Source: Hassallia sp050875635
Lineage (GTDB): Bacteria; Cyanobacteriota; Cyanobacteriia; Cyanobacteriales; Nostocaceae
DNA length: 64,000 nt
Assembly (NCBI RefSeq): GCF_050875635.1
Contig: NZ_JBPAOH010000019.1
Span: 1-64,000, forward strand
Direction of reading: 5' to 3'
The notes under the pieces are model-generated. The model worked only from the letters and a program-made list of their open reading frames with translations. It made no database searches and had not been told where the DNA came from. Position numbers and translations under genes: made by a program. This document shows, in pieces, positions 8,259 to 17,772 of this stretch. Every line of letters starts with the position of its first letter. Position 1 is the stretch's first letter.

Positions 8259-10148
8259 CTAATCTAATTCAAATTCTGTTTTCCACGACTCATCAAAATT
8301 GCCTTTTGGTTGTTCTGATTTGGCTAACAAGAAATTTTCAATCACCAAATAGTCCATCTCGGTTCTCATAAAACATCGATAGGCATCTTCGGGAGTACAA
8401 ACAATTGGTTCGCCACGGACATTAAACGAAGTATTCACCAGTACCGCACAGCCAGTTTTGGCTTCAAAATGACGAATCAATTCGTAGTAGCGAGAATTAG
8501 TTTCCTTGTGAACAGTCTGGATGCGGGCGGAGTAATCGACGTGTGTTACCGCTGGAATTTGGGAACGAGGAATGTTCAATTTGTCAATACCAAATAGTTG
8601 CTTTTGCTCCTGGGTCATTTTAATATGGAGTTTTTCTTTGACTGGCGCTACCAGCAGCATATAGGGGCTAGGGCAGTCAATGTCAAAGTAGTCCGAGACT
8701 CTTTCTGCTAACACCGAAGGGGCAAATGGACGGAAGGACTCGCGATATTTAATTTTCAGGTTCATTACCGATTGCATTTTGGGACTGCGGGGATCGCCAA
8801 TAATAGAACGTCCTCCTAAAGCACGCGGTCCAAACTCCATCCGTCCAGAGAACCAACCGACGACGTTACCCTGTTCTAAAATTTCTGCTAAACTAGGCAT
8901 GAGTTCGTTATCGTCAAGTTGCTGGTAATGAGCATTAACGGTATTGAGAGACTCAATAATTTCTGCTGTGGTAAAGCTTGGTCCGAGATAACTACCCCTC
9001 ATGCGATCGCCCTTGGCGGCTCCGTCATGAGCATCGCGAAGCGGGCGCTCTGCGCGATCGCCTGCTCTTGGGATGCGGGGTTTTTCGTGGTACTGATGCC
9101 AAATAGCTAAGGCTGCTCCCACCGCACCACCAGCGTCTCCGGCTGCCGGTTGAATCCAAATATCTTTGAACTCACTTTCTCTGACAATTCGTCCGTTGGC
9201 TACACAGTTAAGGGCGACACCACCAGCTAAACATAAATAGTCTACATTCAGTTCTTTTTTGACAGTTTTTGCCAGACGCAGTACTACTTCTTCGGTGACA
9301 TTTTGGATGGAACTTGCCAGATCCATGTCTTTTTGAGTGAGTTTTCCTTCTCCTTGGCGTGGTAAACCCCCAAACAGAGCATGGAATTTCTGGTTGGTCA
9401 TGGTTAACCCCACACTGTAGTTGAAGTAGTCCATGTTCAACCGAAAAGTACCATCTTCTTTGAGATCCAATAGATGGTTGAGAATTTGGTCTACATATTT
9501 GGGTTCGCCGTAGGGAGCTAAACCCATCAGCTTGTACTCACCGGAGTTAACTTTGAACCCGATGTAGTAGGTGAAGGCGGAATACAGCAGACCGAGGGAG
9601 TGGGGAAAATCAATTTGCCATTGGGGTGTGAGTTGATGTCCTTCTCCTAGCCAGACCGAAGTGGTTGCCCACTCTCCTACCCCATCTAAGCACAAAACGG
9701 CAGCCCGCTCGAAAGGGCTGGGAAAAAAGGCAGAAGCTGCATGGGCTTGGTGATGTTCGGTAAAGAATACAGGGGGCAATTGGGAAGTTTTGCACTCTGC
9801 GAGTTTTGCCAGTTCTTTTTTTAAGAGTGTCTTGAGGTAAAGCTTTTCTTTTAACCAGATGGGCATGGAGGTGATAAACGAGCTTAATCCCTTTGGCGCA
9901 TAGGCTAAATAAGTTTCCAGCAGACGCTCAAATTTGACTAATGGTTTGTCGTAAAAAACAATTTGATCGATATCTTGTAAGCTGGTGACTGCGTCTTTTA
10001 AACAGTAAGCGATCGCATTTTTGGGAAATCTAGCATCGTGCTTTTTCCTAGAAAAACGTTCTTCCTGCGCTGCGGCAACAATTTCACCATCCACAACTAA
10101 AGCGGCGGCGCTATCGTGGTAGTAGGCTGAAATTCCGAGAATCTGCAT
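8259..10148 (-). CDS. Carbamoyltransferase, NodU/CmcH/SxtI family
   Basis: The protein is 629 aa. It starts MQILGISAYYHDSAAALV. The N-terminal Kae1-like part has HHQAHAASAFFPSPF (metal-binding His pair), LCLDGVGEW and CLAGGVALNCVANGRI. The C-terminal YrdC-like carbamoyl-transfer part has GWFSGRMEFGPRALGGRSI and NTSFNVRGEPIVCTPEDA. The enzyme makes carbamoyl-adenylate from carbamoyl phosphate and ATP, then moves the carbamoyl group to a hydroxyl of a sugar or secondary metabolite. Oddity: a segment of about 24 residues rich in R, D and G (roughly residues 359-382) sits before the conserved RGSYLGPSF and comes from a HIP1-containing repeat inserted in frame. First gene of the glycan operon. Confidence 0.9.
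   Translation of the reverse strand: MQILGISAYYHDSAAALVVDGEIVAAAQEERFSRKKHDARFPKNAIAYCLKDAVTSLQDIDQIVFYDKPLVKFERLLETYLAYAPKGLSSFITSMPIWLKEKLYLKTLLKKELAKLAECKTSQLPPVFFTEHHQAHAASAFFPSPFERAAVLCLDGVGEWATTSVWLGEGHQLTPQWQIDFPHSLGLLYSAFTYYIGFKVNSGEYKLMGLAPYGEPKYVDQILNHLLDLKEDGTFRLNMDYFNYSVGLTMTNQKFHALFGGLPRQGEGKLTQKDMDLASSIQNVTEEVVLRLAKTVKKELNVDYLCLAGGVALNCVANGRIVRESEFKDIWIQPAAGDAGGAVGAALAIWHQYHEKPRIPRAGDRAERPLRDAHDGAAKGDRMRGSYLGPSFTTAEIIESLNTVNAHYQQLDDNELMPSLAEILEQGNVVGWFSGRMEFGPRALGGRSIIGDPRSPKMQSVMNLKIKYRESFRPFAPSVLAERVSDYFDIDCPSPYMLLVAPVKEKLHIKMTQEQKQLFGIDKLNIPRSQIPAVTHVDYSARIQTVHKETNSRYYELIRHFEAKTGCAVLVNTSFNVRGEPIVCTPEDAYRCFMRTEMDYLVIENFLLAKSEQPKGNFDESWKTEFELD
9001..9072 (-). repeat. In-frame HIP1-flanked palindromic insertion in the carbamoyltransferase
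   Basis: The stretch starts and ends near GCGATCGC sites (9004 and 9055) and holds GGCGGCTCCG and GCATCGCGAAGCGGGCG, all GC-rich unlike the flanking gene. It adds about 24 codons without breaking the frame, in a linker between the two catalytic parts. Confidence 0.6.
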
Positions 10149-10222
10149 TTTTACAAATCGTGGCTAATTCACACTCTGCTCAAAAATTTTGGTGCGTTAC
10201 CAACAGCGCTAACAGCACCGTA

Positions 10223-10405
10223 CTAAATACTCAAAACTAAAATTGCTACGGATGTCCAAGATTCATCACAGCAGTATATTTTTTGCCCTAGATGGGCAAA
10301 GCGAAAGAAAATGCTTAACCCCATTAGGCTTATTACCAAAATTTTTACCCAAGTCGGGGGATTTGCTTTTGCTAGTAATTGCGGATTATCGATGACATAC
10401 TTCAA
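10223..10405 (-). pseudogene. Duplicated 5' fragment of the GT39 gene
   Basis: About 50 codons match the start of the glycosyltransferase at 6394 almost exactly (DNPQLLA, NPPTW-KILVIS, FFRFAHLGQKIYCCDES). After the CCDES-TSVAI segment the match stops and the frame ends at once. There is no room for the remainder of the enzyme. This is a leftover of a second GT39 copy, or of a recombination event that duplicated the cluster edge. Probably not expressed. Confidence 0.85.
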
Positions 10406-10528
10406 ACAGCGTCAAGATATAAACGTGCTTAGTCATTTTTTAACACTACATCTATAGAACTGAGTGGACAATAAACCAACGACACTACCCCTGTCAAGCT
10501 ACTGGTGTTGCAAAATTAAGGGATGGCA

Positions 10529-11587
10529 TCATATAAGGTCTTTAAATATTTGAAAATTTTTCAAAAATTTGGTTAACAGCGTTGCTAAGACAATCATCAG
10601 AAAAAAGAGTAACAAAACGTCAGTATTAGGTGTAAGTGGAAAAAATTTAATCAGCAATAAGCCTAAAAAGGTATGTAAGCAATATATACCCAAGGATAAA
10701 TCAGAAAATAATTTGATGAGAAAATGCGGTTCAGATGTAATTTTGGTGGAAATTAAGGTAATCAACCAAGCACCAAAAACTAGAGATACTCTGGAGTAAA
10801 CTGGTAGAGGATTCATTTCACCACCCCATAGAAAGGGATGGCTTATATATTTCCATTCAAAAATAGCAAAAGAAATAAATAAAATTATTAATATCAAAAC
10901 ATGTTTAATATTTAGTTCTGAATTATCATTTTGTTGATTTCGAGATAAATAATTGCTAATTACAAATGAGGAAAAAACGTAAGGTGTAAAATTTAAAGGA
11001 TTGAATGCTTGCGGTAACATAGCAAATTGTTCACCCATAAATATTACACTTAAAGGCAAGAGGAAAACAATTATGCAAGAATATATCAAAAGAGAATAAC
11101 ATATTAGTTGATTGTTGATTTGAGTTTTCTCAATATAAAAAGCAAATAATTCCGCTAATATCGTTAAAAATAACAATGAAAAGAAGTAATAAAAAGGATT
11201 ATAATATCCATCTGTTATGATAAAATTCATAATATTTTTAATATCTCTTAAATTGCTGAGATAATTCAGATACATTTCTTTTTGAGTGAAACAAGAAAAT
11301 AAACTAGAAAATATGCCCCAAAAAATATAAAGTTTTATAATTTTGAAAACCCTTTTTTGAAAAAAGTAATTTTTCTCTTTTTGCCTGTTTAAAAAGAATA
11401 AAATAAGGGATATTTGAAAAAATATGGGAACAGCCAAACAAAATACGTTGTCAAAAATGATATTGTAGAAATTTTTAAAGTTTAAAACTAAGCTCGGAAT
11501 ATTTGTATGTAAACAAACAACAGCAATACAACAAATTGCTCTTAGATAATCAAAACCATAAATTTTTTGCAAATTATAACTGTGCAT
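10529..11587 (-). CDS. Acyltransferase family 3 (OafA-like) membrane protein
   Basis: The protein is 352 aa with about ten hydrophobic segments. The start YGFDYLRAICCIAVVCLHTN carries the acyltransferase-3 pattern, with Arg and a membrane His near residue 27, and the LGIYCLHTFLG motif near residue 310 is also typical. Members move acetyl or succinyl groups onto sugars at the membrane. The region is markedly more AT-rich than its neighbours, which suggests separate acquisition. It lies between the glycan cluster and the NRPS remnants and could belong to either. Substrate unknown. Confidence 0.75.
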   Translation of the reverse strand: MHSYNLQKIYGFDYLRAICCIAVVCLHTNIPSLVLNFKNFYNIIFDNVFCLAVPIFFQISLILFFLNRQKEKNYFFQKRVFKIIKLYIFWGIFSSLFSCFTQKEMYLNYLSNLRDIKNIMNFIITDGYYNPFYYFFSLLFLTILAELFAFYIEKTQINNQLICYSLLIYSCIIVFLLPLSVIFMGEQFAMLPQAFNPLNFTPYVFSSFVISNYLSRNQQNDNSELNIKHVLILIILFISFAIFEWKYISHPFLWGGEMNPLPVYSRVSLVFGAWLITLISTKITSEPHFLIKLFSDLSLGIYCLHTFLGLLLIKFFPLTPNTDVLLLFFLMIVLATLLTKFLKNFQIFKDLI

Positions 11588-11617
11588 ATCTATGAAAATC
11601 CAATGATTGAATTGATG

Positions 11618-12546
11618 TTAATTATAAGACAAAAGTTCTTCAATGGCTACGACAAGGCTTTTAACATGAGGTTCTTTCAAAAGTGTCTGATGTTCGCCAT
11701 TTACGGAGGATACGCGCACTTTTGCACTGGTTAATTTCCCCCAAGCGACAGTAGGATCGTCTGGAAACTGTTTTGCTAGTGAGGGTGTTTTGAACAGGGA
11801 AATAGAAGATTTAATAAGTTGCGGTTGATAATGTAAACTTGCCTGCAAATTAGCTTTGTAAACGTTGAGCAATCCGGCAATCAAATTTCGTCCCAAATCA
11901 GGGGGAATGAGTTCGTGCTGTCGCAAAATTTGCAGTACATATTCAAATTGAGCCACTTCGTCTAAGGTGGAAAGTTCTTCATAGGAAATACTTACAATTT
12001 CGTTAAAATGAAGTCCAATTTGCTCAACAATGAAGCAAAGAATAGCGGCATTGTCATCAAGAGAAGCTTCAATTTCCGGAGTTGGCAAAGGAGGATGGGT
12101 ATCGATAATTATCACTTGTTCAACTTGTTGTCCCACAGCTTCTAATTGTGAAGCCATTTCAAAGGCAATTAATCCGCCTAAAGAGTGTCCTCCTAACAAA
12201 TAAGGACCGTAAGGAATAATTTGCCGAATTGCTTTCAGGTAACTATAAGCCATTGCTTCGATAGTATTTAAAGGCGATTGTTTTCCATCTAAACCGCGTG
12301 CTTGAAGAGCATAAATCGGACGTTCTTGACTGAAGGTGCGAGCCAGCACAGAATAGGATAAAGCATAACCGCCAGCTTGGTGTACGAGAAATAAGGGAAG
12401 TAAATCGCCTTTGATTTGTAGAGGAACGAGAACATCTGAATCACTAGGCGATCGCTCTTGTTCCAATAAAGCGGCAATATGCGCTATCGTACCTTCTCGG
12501 AATAAAGTAACAACAGGTAGATTGCACCCTAATCGCTGTTCAATTT
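11618..12546 (-). pseudogene. NRPS C-terminal part: end of PCP domain plus thioesterase
   Basis: Codons from 12546 read IEQRLGCNLPVVTLFREGTI, the end of a peptidyl carrier domain without its phosphopantetheine Ser. A complete type I thioesterase of about 250 aa follows: LVHQAGGYALSYSVLA, the nucleophile elbow GGHSLGG, IDTHPP and a C-terminal GEHQTLL with the catalytic His. An in-frame TAA separates it from the adenylation sliver upstream. In an intact synthetase this domain would release or cyclise the peptide. The TE frame is open and could be made from the TTG at 12466, but with no upstream modules it has no evident job. Confidence 0.85.
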
Positions 12547-12718
12547 AGGCAAGTCGCTCTTGGGGATAGGCAGGGTCGAGGGGAATGTAAGCTCCTCCAG
12601 CTTTGAGTATTCCCAAAAAACTAACTATCATATCTATGGAACGCTCGACACAAATACCCACCAGCACTTCTGGTTTGACACCCAAGCTTTGCAGGTAATG
12701 TGCTAATTGATTCGCTAC
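12547..12718 (-). pseudogene. NRPS adenylation-domain sliver (A1-A2 only)
   Basis: The frame reads VANQLAHYLQSLGV (A1 region) and LKAGGAYIPLDPAYPQERLA (A2), then a TAA stop. About 400 residues of adenylation domain and most of the carrier domain are missing between here and the downstream PCP end, so this is an internal-deletion scar. Its frame differs from the condensation fragment upstream. Confidence 0.85.
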
Positions 12719-13131
12719 TGCTTAAAGCGATCGCCTACTTTTTTGTTAATAGTAAAGGATACTGCACCACCTTGATAACCAGCGATCGCTTTTCGCGGAA
12801 AATCAGTTGGTAACTCTAAAACCTCTATTTTACCGCTGAGTTTTTCTTTCCAATAACTTAGTTGCTGTTGCAGTTGGGTTTTCTCAAAAATTGTCCGTTG
12901 CCAATGAGCAAAATCGCCATATTGTAAAGATAGAGACGGTAAAGGTGATGCATCTCTGCGACAAAATGCTGCATAAGATAAGGATAATTCCTTAATCATT
13001 AATCCTAATGACCAACCATCAGAAACAATATGGTGCATCACTACAACAAAAACATGCCTGTCCTCTGCTAACCGATATAAATAAACGCGCAGCAACGGTA
13101 ATGTGCGAAGATTGAAAGGACAAATTATTGC
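12715..13131 (-). pseudogene. NRPS condensation-domain middle part
   Basis: The frame after the TAA at 13132-13134 reads CPFNLRTLPLLRVYLYRLAED, then the catalytic HHIVSDGWS (C3 motif) and LPSLSLQYGDFAHWQR (C4). It continues in the same frame as the preceding segment, so only one nonsense codon separates the two. It ends at KVGDRFKQ-TAG, where the deletion joins the adenylation sliver. The second half of the condensation domain is gone. Confidence 0.85.
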
Positions 13132-14370
13132 TTATTTAACTGCTTTTTTAAATTCTTCTTGCTGTAAATGACTTAGTTCGCACGCAGTCAGCGGGACTTT
13201 ATCAAATTCGTGAATAACTTGTATAGGAATTCCGTATTTACTCTCAAAAGTCGTGCGTAATATCTCGTGATGTTGAATTATTTCTTGCAAACTGCGGTGT
13301 AGCGCTTCTTGATTTAAATCGCCATTTAAACGAAAAGCGATCGCCATATTATAAACGGCATTATTCGGTTCCAACAAATCTAAAAACCACAGTCGCGCTT
13401 GCGAAAAAGAAAGCGGTAAATTGTCCCGTTGGGCAATTCGTGGTATGATATCTTTCTGTATATTTCCATCGCTAACAACAGCAAGGCGTTCGATTTGTTC
13501 AGCTAAACCCGCGATAGTTGGATGCTCAAAAATTGTTCGTAACGGCAAGGCTAAATCAAATTCTTCACGAATGCGAGAAACTAGCTTAGTTGCTATAAGC
13601 GAGTGTCCTCCTAAATAAAAGAAATCATCCGTCACACCGATAGAATCAATACTAAGCACATCGCTCCAAATTGTGCAAAGTCGTTTTTCGGTAGAAGTTG
13701 TAGGTTGAACAAAAAATTGTTTGGCGATCGCTAAATCTCGCTCTGGTGCAGGTAAAGCACGCCGATCCAGCTTACCACTGGGAGTCATCGGAAAGCTTTC
13801 TAGCAGAACAAACGATGCCGGACGCATATATTCGGGCAATTCCCGGACAATTTCTTTTAACTGGGAAATTAACGCTTTCGCAAAACGTCCTTTGAGAGGA
13901 TCGATGCAGTATGTAGAGACGCTCAATTTAGCATCTCTGCGTGCAATTGGCATTACCGGACGGCGTTTTCCCTCGGTTGCTGGATAAAAGCAAGCGTCAA
14001 AATGACTCGGAAAATCTGGCGAATAGCTGATAGTTATTTGGCAATTAATCTCTTTAGCAAGTGCATACAAATCTGACGGATTAATTGCTTGTTTGAGATT
14101 AATATCAATGAATTCGCGTAATTCTTTGATGGTAGTTACCCGATCATTTCCTTGTACCCACTGCAAAATAGCTTCATCTTTAATTAAACGAGCATTGGGA
14201 ATGCCTCGCCAAGCGATCGCACCTGTTTCAATGATGCGCTGACGCAAATCGCTTAATTGCAGATTAACTTGATCCCAATCTTCCCAAACAGGTTCAATTG
14301 CAACTTTATTTTGTTCGCCTACCTGCTGCAAATATTCAAATATTCCGCTTTCAGATTCACAGACTCGAAG
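13132..14370 (-). pseudogene. NRPS module remnant: A-domain tail (post-methyltransferase spacer), PCP, condensation start
   Basis: From 14331 down: a spacer of about 170 residues (EPVWEDWDQVNLQLSDLRQ and IPNARLIKDEAILQWV) of the kind that follows an N-methyltransferase inserted in an A domain; the A10 motif PSGKLDRRALPAPE; a carrier domain with the phosphopantetheine Ser in LGGHSLIATKL; and condensation motif C1 as LSFSQARLWFLDLLEP. It stops at TAA 13132. The methyltransferase and the A-domain core are absent, and the opposite-strand fragment begins at its 5' edge (about 14370). The parent enzyme therefore probably added an N-methylated residue. Confidence 0.85.
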
Positions 14371-14375
14371 AATTC

Positions 14376-14567
14376 CACCTCAGCTTCAGCTTCAGTTTTC
14401 ACCACGTTATTCTCGATGGTTGGAGCGTCGCAACGTTGCTAACTCAATTATTGCAACGTTATATCTATTATATAGAAGCCAAATCAATTCCACCGCTAAC
14501 GGTGCCGGCGATTCCTTACAGTGACTTTATCGCTCAAGAACAAAGCGCGATCGCTAATTTCTCCTGA
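14376..14567 (+). pseudogene. NRPS condensation-domain fragment, inverted
   Basis: On +, the frame reads FHLSFSFSFHHVILDGWS, with the catalytic HHxxxDG motif, and then IPYSDFIAQEQSAIA before a stop. It is the middle of a condensation domain. It lies head to head with the - strand module remnant, so an inversion breakpoint is at about 14370. The following adenylation part is in another frame. Confidence 0.8.
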
Positions 14568-15957
14568 AGAACGGCACAGCTTGCTGCAAGCTGACAACCA
14601 CAAAGCCAGCTATGTATCTTATAAAACCTTAGTTTACGCATTTAACGCAACAGCGAAACAACATGCATCTCATACTGCCGTCACCTTTGAAGAAACTAAC
14701 TTAACCTTTGCCGAATTAGAAATCCGTTCCAATCGTTTAGCACATTACCTGAAAAGCAAAGGTGTTTGTCCAGAAATGTTAGTGGGGCTTTGTTTGGAAC
14801 GTTCCGAACAATTAGCGATCGCTATCTTGGCAATTTTGAAAGCAGGTGGCGCTTATGTTCCCATTGATACGAGTTATCCGAGTTCGCGCATTGATTATCT
14901 ACTCCAAGACAGTGGAATCTCTCTGTTAGTAACTCAGCGTTCAGTCGTATCGCAGATTTCCGCCGGGGAAAGCGAGGCAGCGCGTTGCGGAGGTTCCCTC
15001 CGTTGTAGCGACTGCCGTGTTGAAATTGTTGTTTTAGAAGATATTGCAGCCCAACTAGAAAATCAAAGCTCAGAGTCAGTTGCAGTCAAAATATTACCAG
15101 ACCATCCCGCTTATGTAATTTATACCAGTGGTTCCACAGGCAAACCCAAAGGCTGTATCGTCACTCATGCTAATGTCATCCGACTGTTGAAAGCAACCGA
15201 ACCCTGGTTTAAATTTAACAGCGACGATGTTTGGACATTGTTTCATTCCTATGCATTCGATTTTTCCGTTTGGGAACTGTGGGGAGCTTTGCTGTATGGT
15301 GGTAAAGTCGTCGTGGTTCCTTATTGGACAACTCGTTCCCCAAAAGACTTTTTCCAGCTGCTTCAGTCTGAGAAAGTCACAGTTTTAAATCAAACTCCCT
15401 CAGCATTCAAACAGCTTGTACAAGTAGCCACAAAGAATGCAGATTTAGATTTACGGTACATTATTTTTGGTGGAGAAGCACTAGAACTGCAAAGTCTGCA
15501 ACCTTGGTTTGAGCTATATGGCGATGAAAAACCGAGATTGATTAATATGTACGGCATCACCGAAACTACCGTTCACGTCACTTATAGAGAAATTACTCAA
15601 GCAGATGCGATCGCAAATCAAGGTAGCGTTATCGGTCAACCGATTCCCGATTTAAGTTTTTACATCTTAGATGAAAACCTGGAACCATCCCCTATAGGAG
15701 TTGCCGGTGAAGTCTATATTGCCGGTGCAGGAGTGACGCGGGGTTATCTCCATCATCCTCGCTTGAGTGCAGAACGCTTTATTCCCAACCCCTTCGCTTT
15801 TGTTCCGGGTAGTCGTCTGCTGTCAGCATCGCCATCTCTGCAACAAAACGCAGACATCCCGAAAGCCGGACGCAAACGCCGTTCCGTCAACTTAAGCGAT
15901 GACGGTCTATTAGTTTCCACCCCCACTGAGAATAGCTTAGAAAACATTCAAAACTAA
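14521..15957 (+). pseudogene. NRPS adenylation domain, threonine-type code, C-terminally truncated
   Basis: Core motifs run in order: LTFAELEIRSNRLAHYL (A1), LKAGGAYVPIDTSYP (A2), YTSGSTGKPKG (A3), FDFSVWELWGALL (A4), NMYGITETTVHVT (A5) and GEVYIAGAGVTRGYL (A6). The eight binding-pocket residues that can be read are D, F, W, N, I, G, M, V, which is the known threonine code; the final Lys (A10) is missing because the gene ends soon after A6 in unrelated sequence. A 41-bp element is inserted in frame before the segment VEIVVLEDI. No carrier domain follows. It is either inactive or a stranded relic. Confidence 0.85.
14976..15016 (+). repeat. 41-bp double-stem element, copy 2, inside the A domain
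   Basis: Outer stem GGCAG/CTGCC, inner stem GGAGG-TT-CCCTCC. It and its flanks encode an ARCGGSLRCSDCR stretch that ordinary A domains lack. Exactly 41 bp, as in the other copies. Confidence 0.75.
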
Positions 15958-16073
15958 AATCAGAGATACTCAATAAATCTCTAAAAAGCAAATATGTAGC
16001 AATCTAAAAAGCTCATAGCTAACAGAAGTTTTTGACTTGGCAGTTATCGTCAAAGAAGCGATAAACATCAACT

Positions 16074-16217
16074 ATGAAACGTGAAACCCTAGCAGAATTA
16101 GTTGCTCGTACTGTAATTGAGTTTGAGAAACGCGAGGCACTGCTACAAAAACAACAAGAGTCGGTACAACAGCAACAACAGAACAAACCTAAGCCCCGCA
16201 AGTCCAAAGCTGCCTAG
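16074..16217 (+). CDS. Small charged protein beside xisF, unknown
   Basis: A 47-aa frame: MKRETLAELVARTVIEFEKR, a glutamine-rich middle (QKQQESVQQQQQ) and a basic tail (KPKPRKSKAA). It is likely to form a helix or coiled coil followed by a basic tail that could touch DNA. It ends one base before the stop of the recombinase gene, tail to tail. No family recognised. Accessory proteins XisH and XisI are known to help XisF in the fdxN element, but this peptide does not resemble either. It may be unrelated or not translated. Confidence 0.4.
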   Translation: MKRETLAELVARTVIEFEKREALLQKQQESVQQQQQNKPKPRKSKAA

Positions 16218-16218
16218 C

Positions 16219-17772
16219 CTAATATAAATGCAGTAATTTGACCGCAGTAACTTTGTTGCCATCTACCGTTATTTTTCTTATGCACCCTTTAAGTAAAGCT
16301 TGTTTATCTTGCGGTTCTAAACTTTGCCAATACCTCTGATTTGAAAATGCGACAACAATCCGTTCTTTGGCAATTAGGTATTGTTTAGAAGTGTCACTTG
16401 TGGTAGCGATCGCATCCGCAATCTGCTTTAGAATATCTTCTTTCGCTTTTTCAATCGCTGGATTTGATGGTAAAGCATCAAGGGTATTCAAAGATGCCCG
16501 CAGAATCTTAACTTCTGCGGGTTCTTCTGTCACTTGAACTTCTTGCTCTACTAGTGCTGCTAACCTTTCAGCTTCCCGTACCAGCCATTCGATGACTTGC
16601 TTTTCTAGTTCATCATTAGAAATCATCCGCTTGTTGTCGCAAGCTCCAGTCCGGTAAAAACTGCATTGGTAATGATGGCGAATTAATCCGGTGCGTTTTA
16701 CCAATTTCTTCGATTGGCGACTGTAAGCAGCCCCACAATGAGCGCATTTAACTAAATTAGCAAATACGTTGGTATATTTCTGCTCGTTTGCCCAGCGATT
16801 ATTGCGATTTTCTCGAATCATCGCTTTTACCCGCTCGTGTTCCTCACGGGTAATAATAATTTCATCGTGAGTTTCCCAGGCAACTTCCCACTCATCAAAG
16901 GGCTTGCGATGCCCTCCGCTATACTGGACTGTATCATATGCCGTTCCCCCTGCATAGATGGGATTCACCAATTGCGATCGCAAACCAGAAACTGACCATT
17001 TCAATCCGGTGTGCGGATAACGCAGATTTAGTCCAGAGCCACGAGTTTTATTAATATTTTCAATCCCTATTTCTTCTACTCCAAGTACATTATTTCTGTT
17101 ATTTTTTGATTTGGAAACTGCCTGAGCCTGAATCCCAAAAATATCATGCAATTGTCTGACAGTCTCTGACACTGTACCCGCACTAAAAAAAATATCAAAC
17201 ACAAATCGCGCCAATTGGGAAACATTCATTTCTGACTTACTCGCAATTAAGCAAACGCACGGACTGTTATCTTTGACGTACTTCTGTCCATCTGTTATAT
17301 ACCCTAATGGCGCGTTCCAATGTGGCTTTTTATTCGCCTTGCGAGTTTCGCGTTCCTTTTTTACCCGCATCGCTAACATTTTCACCTCATACTTCGCTGC
17401 TGCTAACCGCACATCAATTGTTAGTTCTCCACCAATACTCGACATTTCAAACGGCTCATCAATTGCTGTCGGTTGAATACCCTTTTTCTTTAAAGCATCC
17501 ATCAACCGATAAAACATTATTGATGACGACGTTAAACGGTCGATGCGGATAAATAACAACTTTGAGACTTTACCAAATGCGTTAGCGTCCACATCCTCAA
17601 TCAACTGCAAAAGACCTTTGCGCTTATCGCTAGTACGACTCTCGACATCGTAATATATTTTCGTGGCTCCAGCACTCCGCAAACGACGCATCTGTTTAAT
17701 TAACGCCCCTTCATCCTCCGCTTGTTCTTCAGTCGATACCCTCGCATAAGCCCAAACTTCCATATACCGCAC
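16219..17772 (-). CDS. xisF: XisF-like large serine recombinase (element excisase)
   Basis: The protein is 517 aa. N-terminal resolvase domain: VWAYARVSTEEQ with catalytic Ser13, LLFIRIDRLTSS, and AAAKYEVKMLAMRVKKERE. The recombinase domain (about 165-310) includes NVLGVEEIG and VNPIYAGGTAYD. A zinc ribbon follows at about 345-385 (CAHCGAAYSRQ, then CSFYRTGACDNK), and then a coiled coil (about 395-440). The order and length fit XisF, which excises the fdxN element during heterocyst formation. Here it lies 40 bp from the truncated nifK, facing it, so it probably excises this nifK element. The start could also be Met4. The frame is intact, so it may still be active. Confidence 0.85.
   Translation of the reverse strand: MRYMEVWAYARVSTEEQAEDEGALIKQMRRLRSAGATKIYYDVESRTSDKRKGLLQLIEDVDANAFGKVSKLLFIRIDRLTSSSIMFYRLMDALKKKGIQPTAIDEPFEMSSIGGELTIDVRLAAAKYEVKMLAMRVKKERETRKANKKPHWNAPLGYITDGQKYVKDNSPCVCLIASKSEMNVSQLARFVFDIFFSAGTVSETVRQLHDIFGIQAQAVSKSKNNRNNVLGVEEIGIENINKTRGSGLNLRYPHTGLKWSVSGLRSQLVNPIYAGGTAYDTVQYSGGHRKPFDEWEVAWETHDEIIITREEHERVKAMIRENRNNRWANEQKYTNVFANLVKCAHCGAAYSRQSKKLVKRTGLIRHHYQCSFYRTGACDNKRMISNDELEKQVIEWLVREAERLAALVEQEVQVTEEPAEVKILRASLNTLDALPSNPAIEKAKEDILKQIADAIATTSDTSKQYLIAKERIVVAFSNQRYWQSLEPQDKQALLKGCIRKITVDGNKVTAVKLLHLY

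Noticed and set aside
7672..10148. SxtI/SxtJ-like genes as a sign of a saxitoxin cluster
   Set aside because: No sxtA, sxtG or other toxin genes; carbamoyltransferase-SxtJ-DUF5989 groups are common in glycan clusters.
16219..17772. Prophage integrase for the recombinase
   Set aside because: No phage structural genes; the XisF pattern and nifK junction fit a programmed element better.
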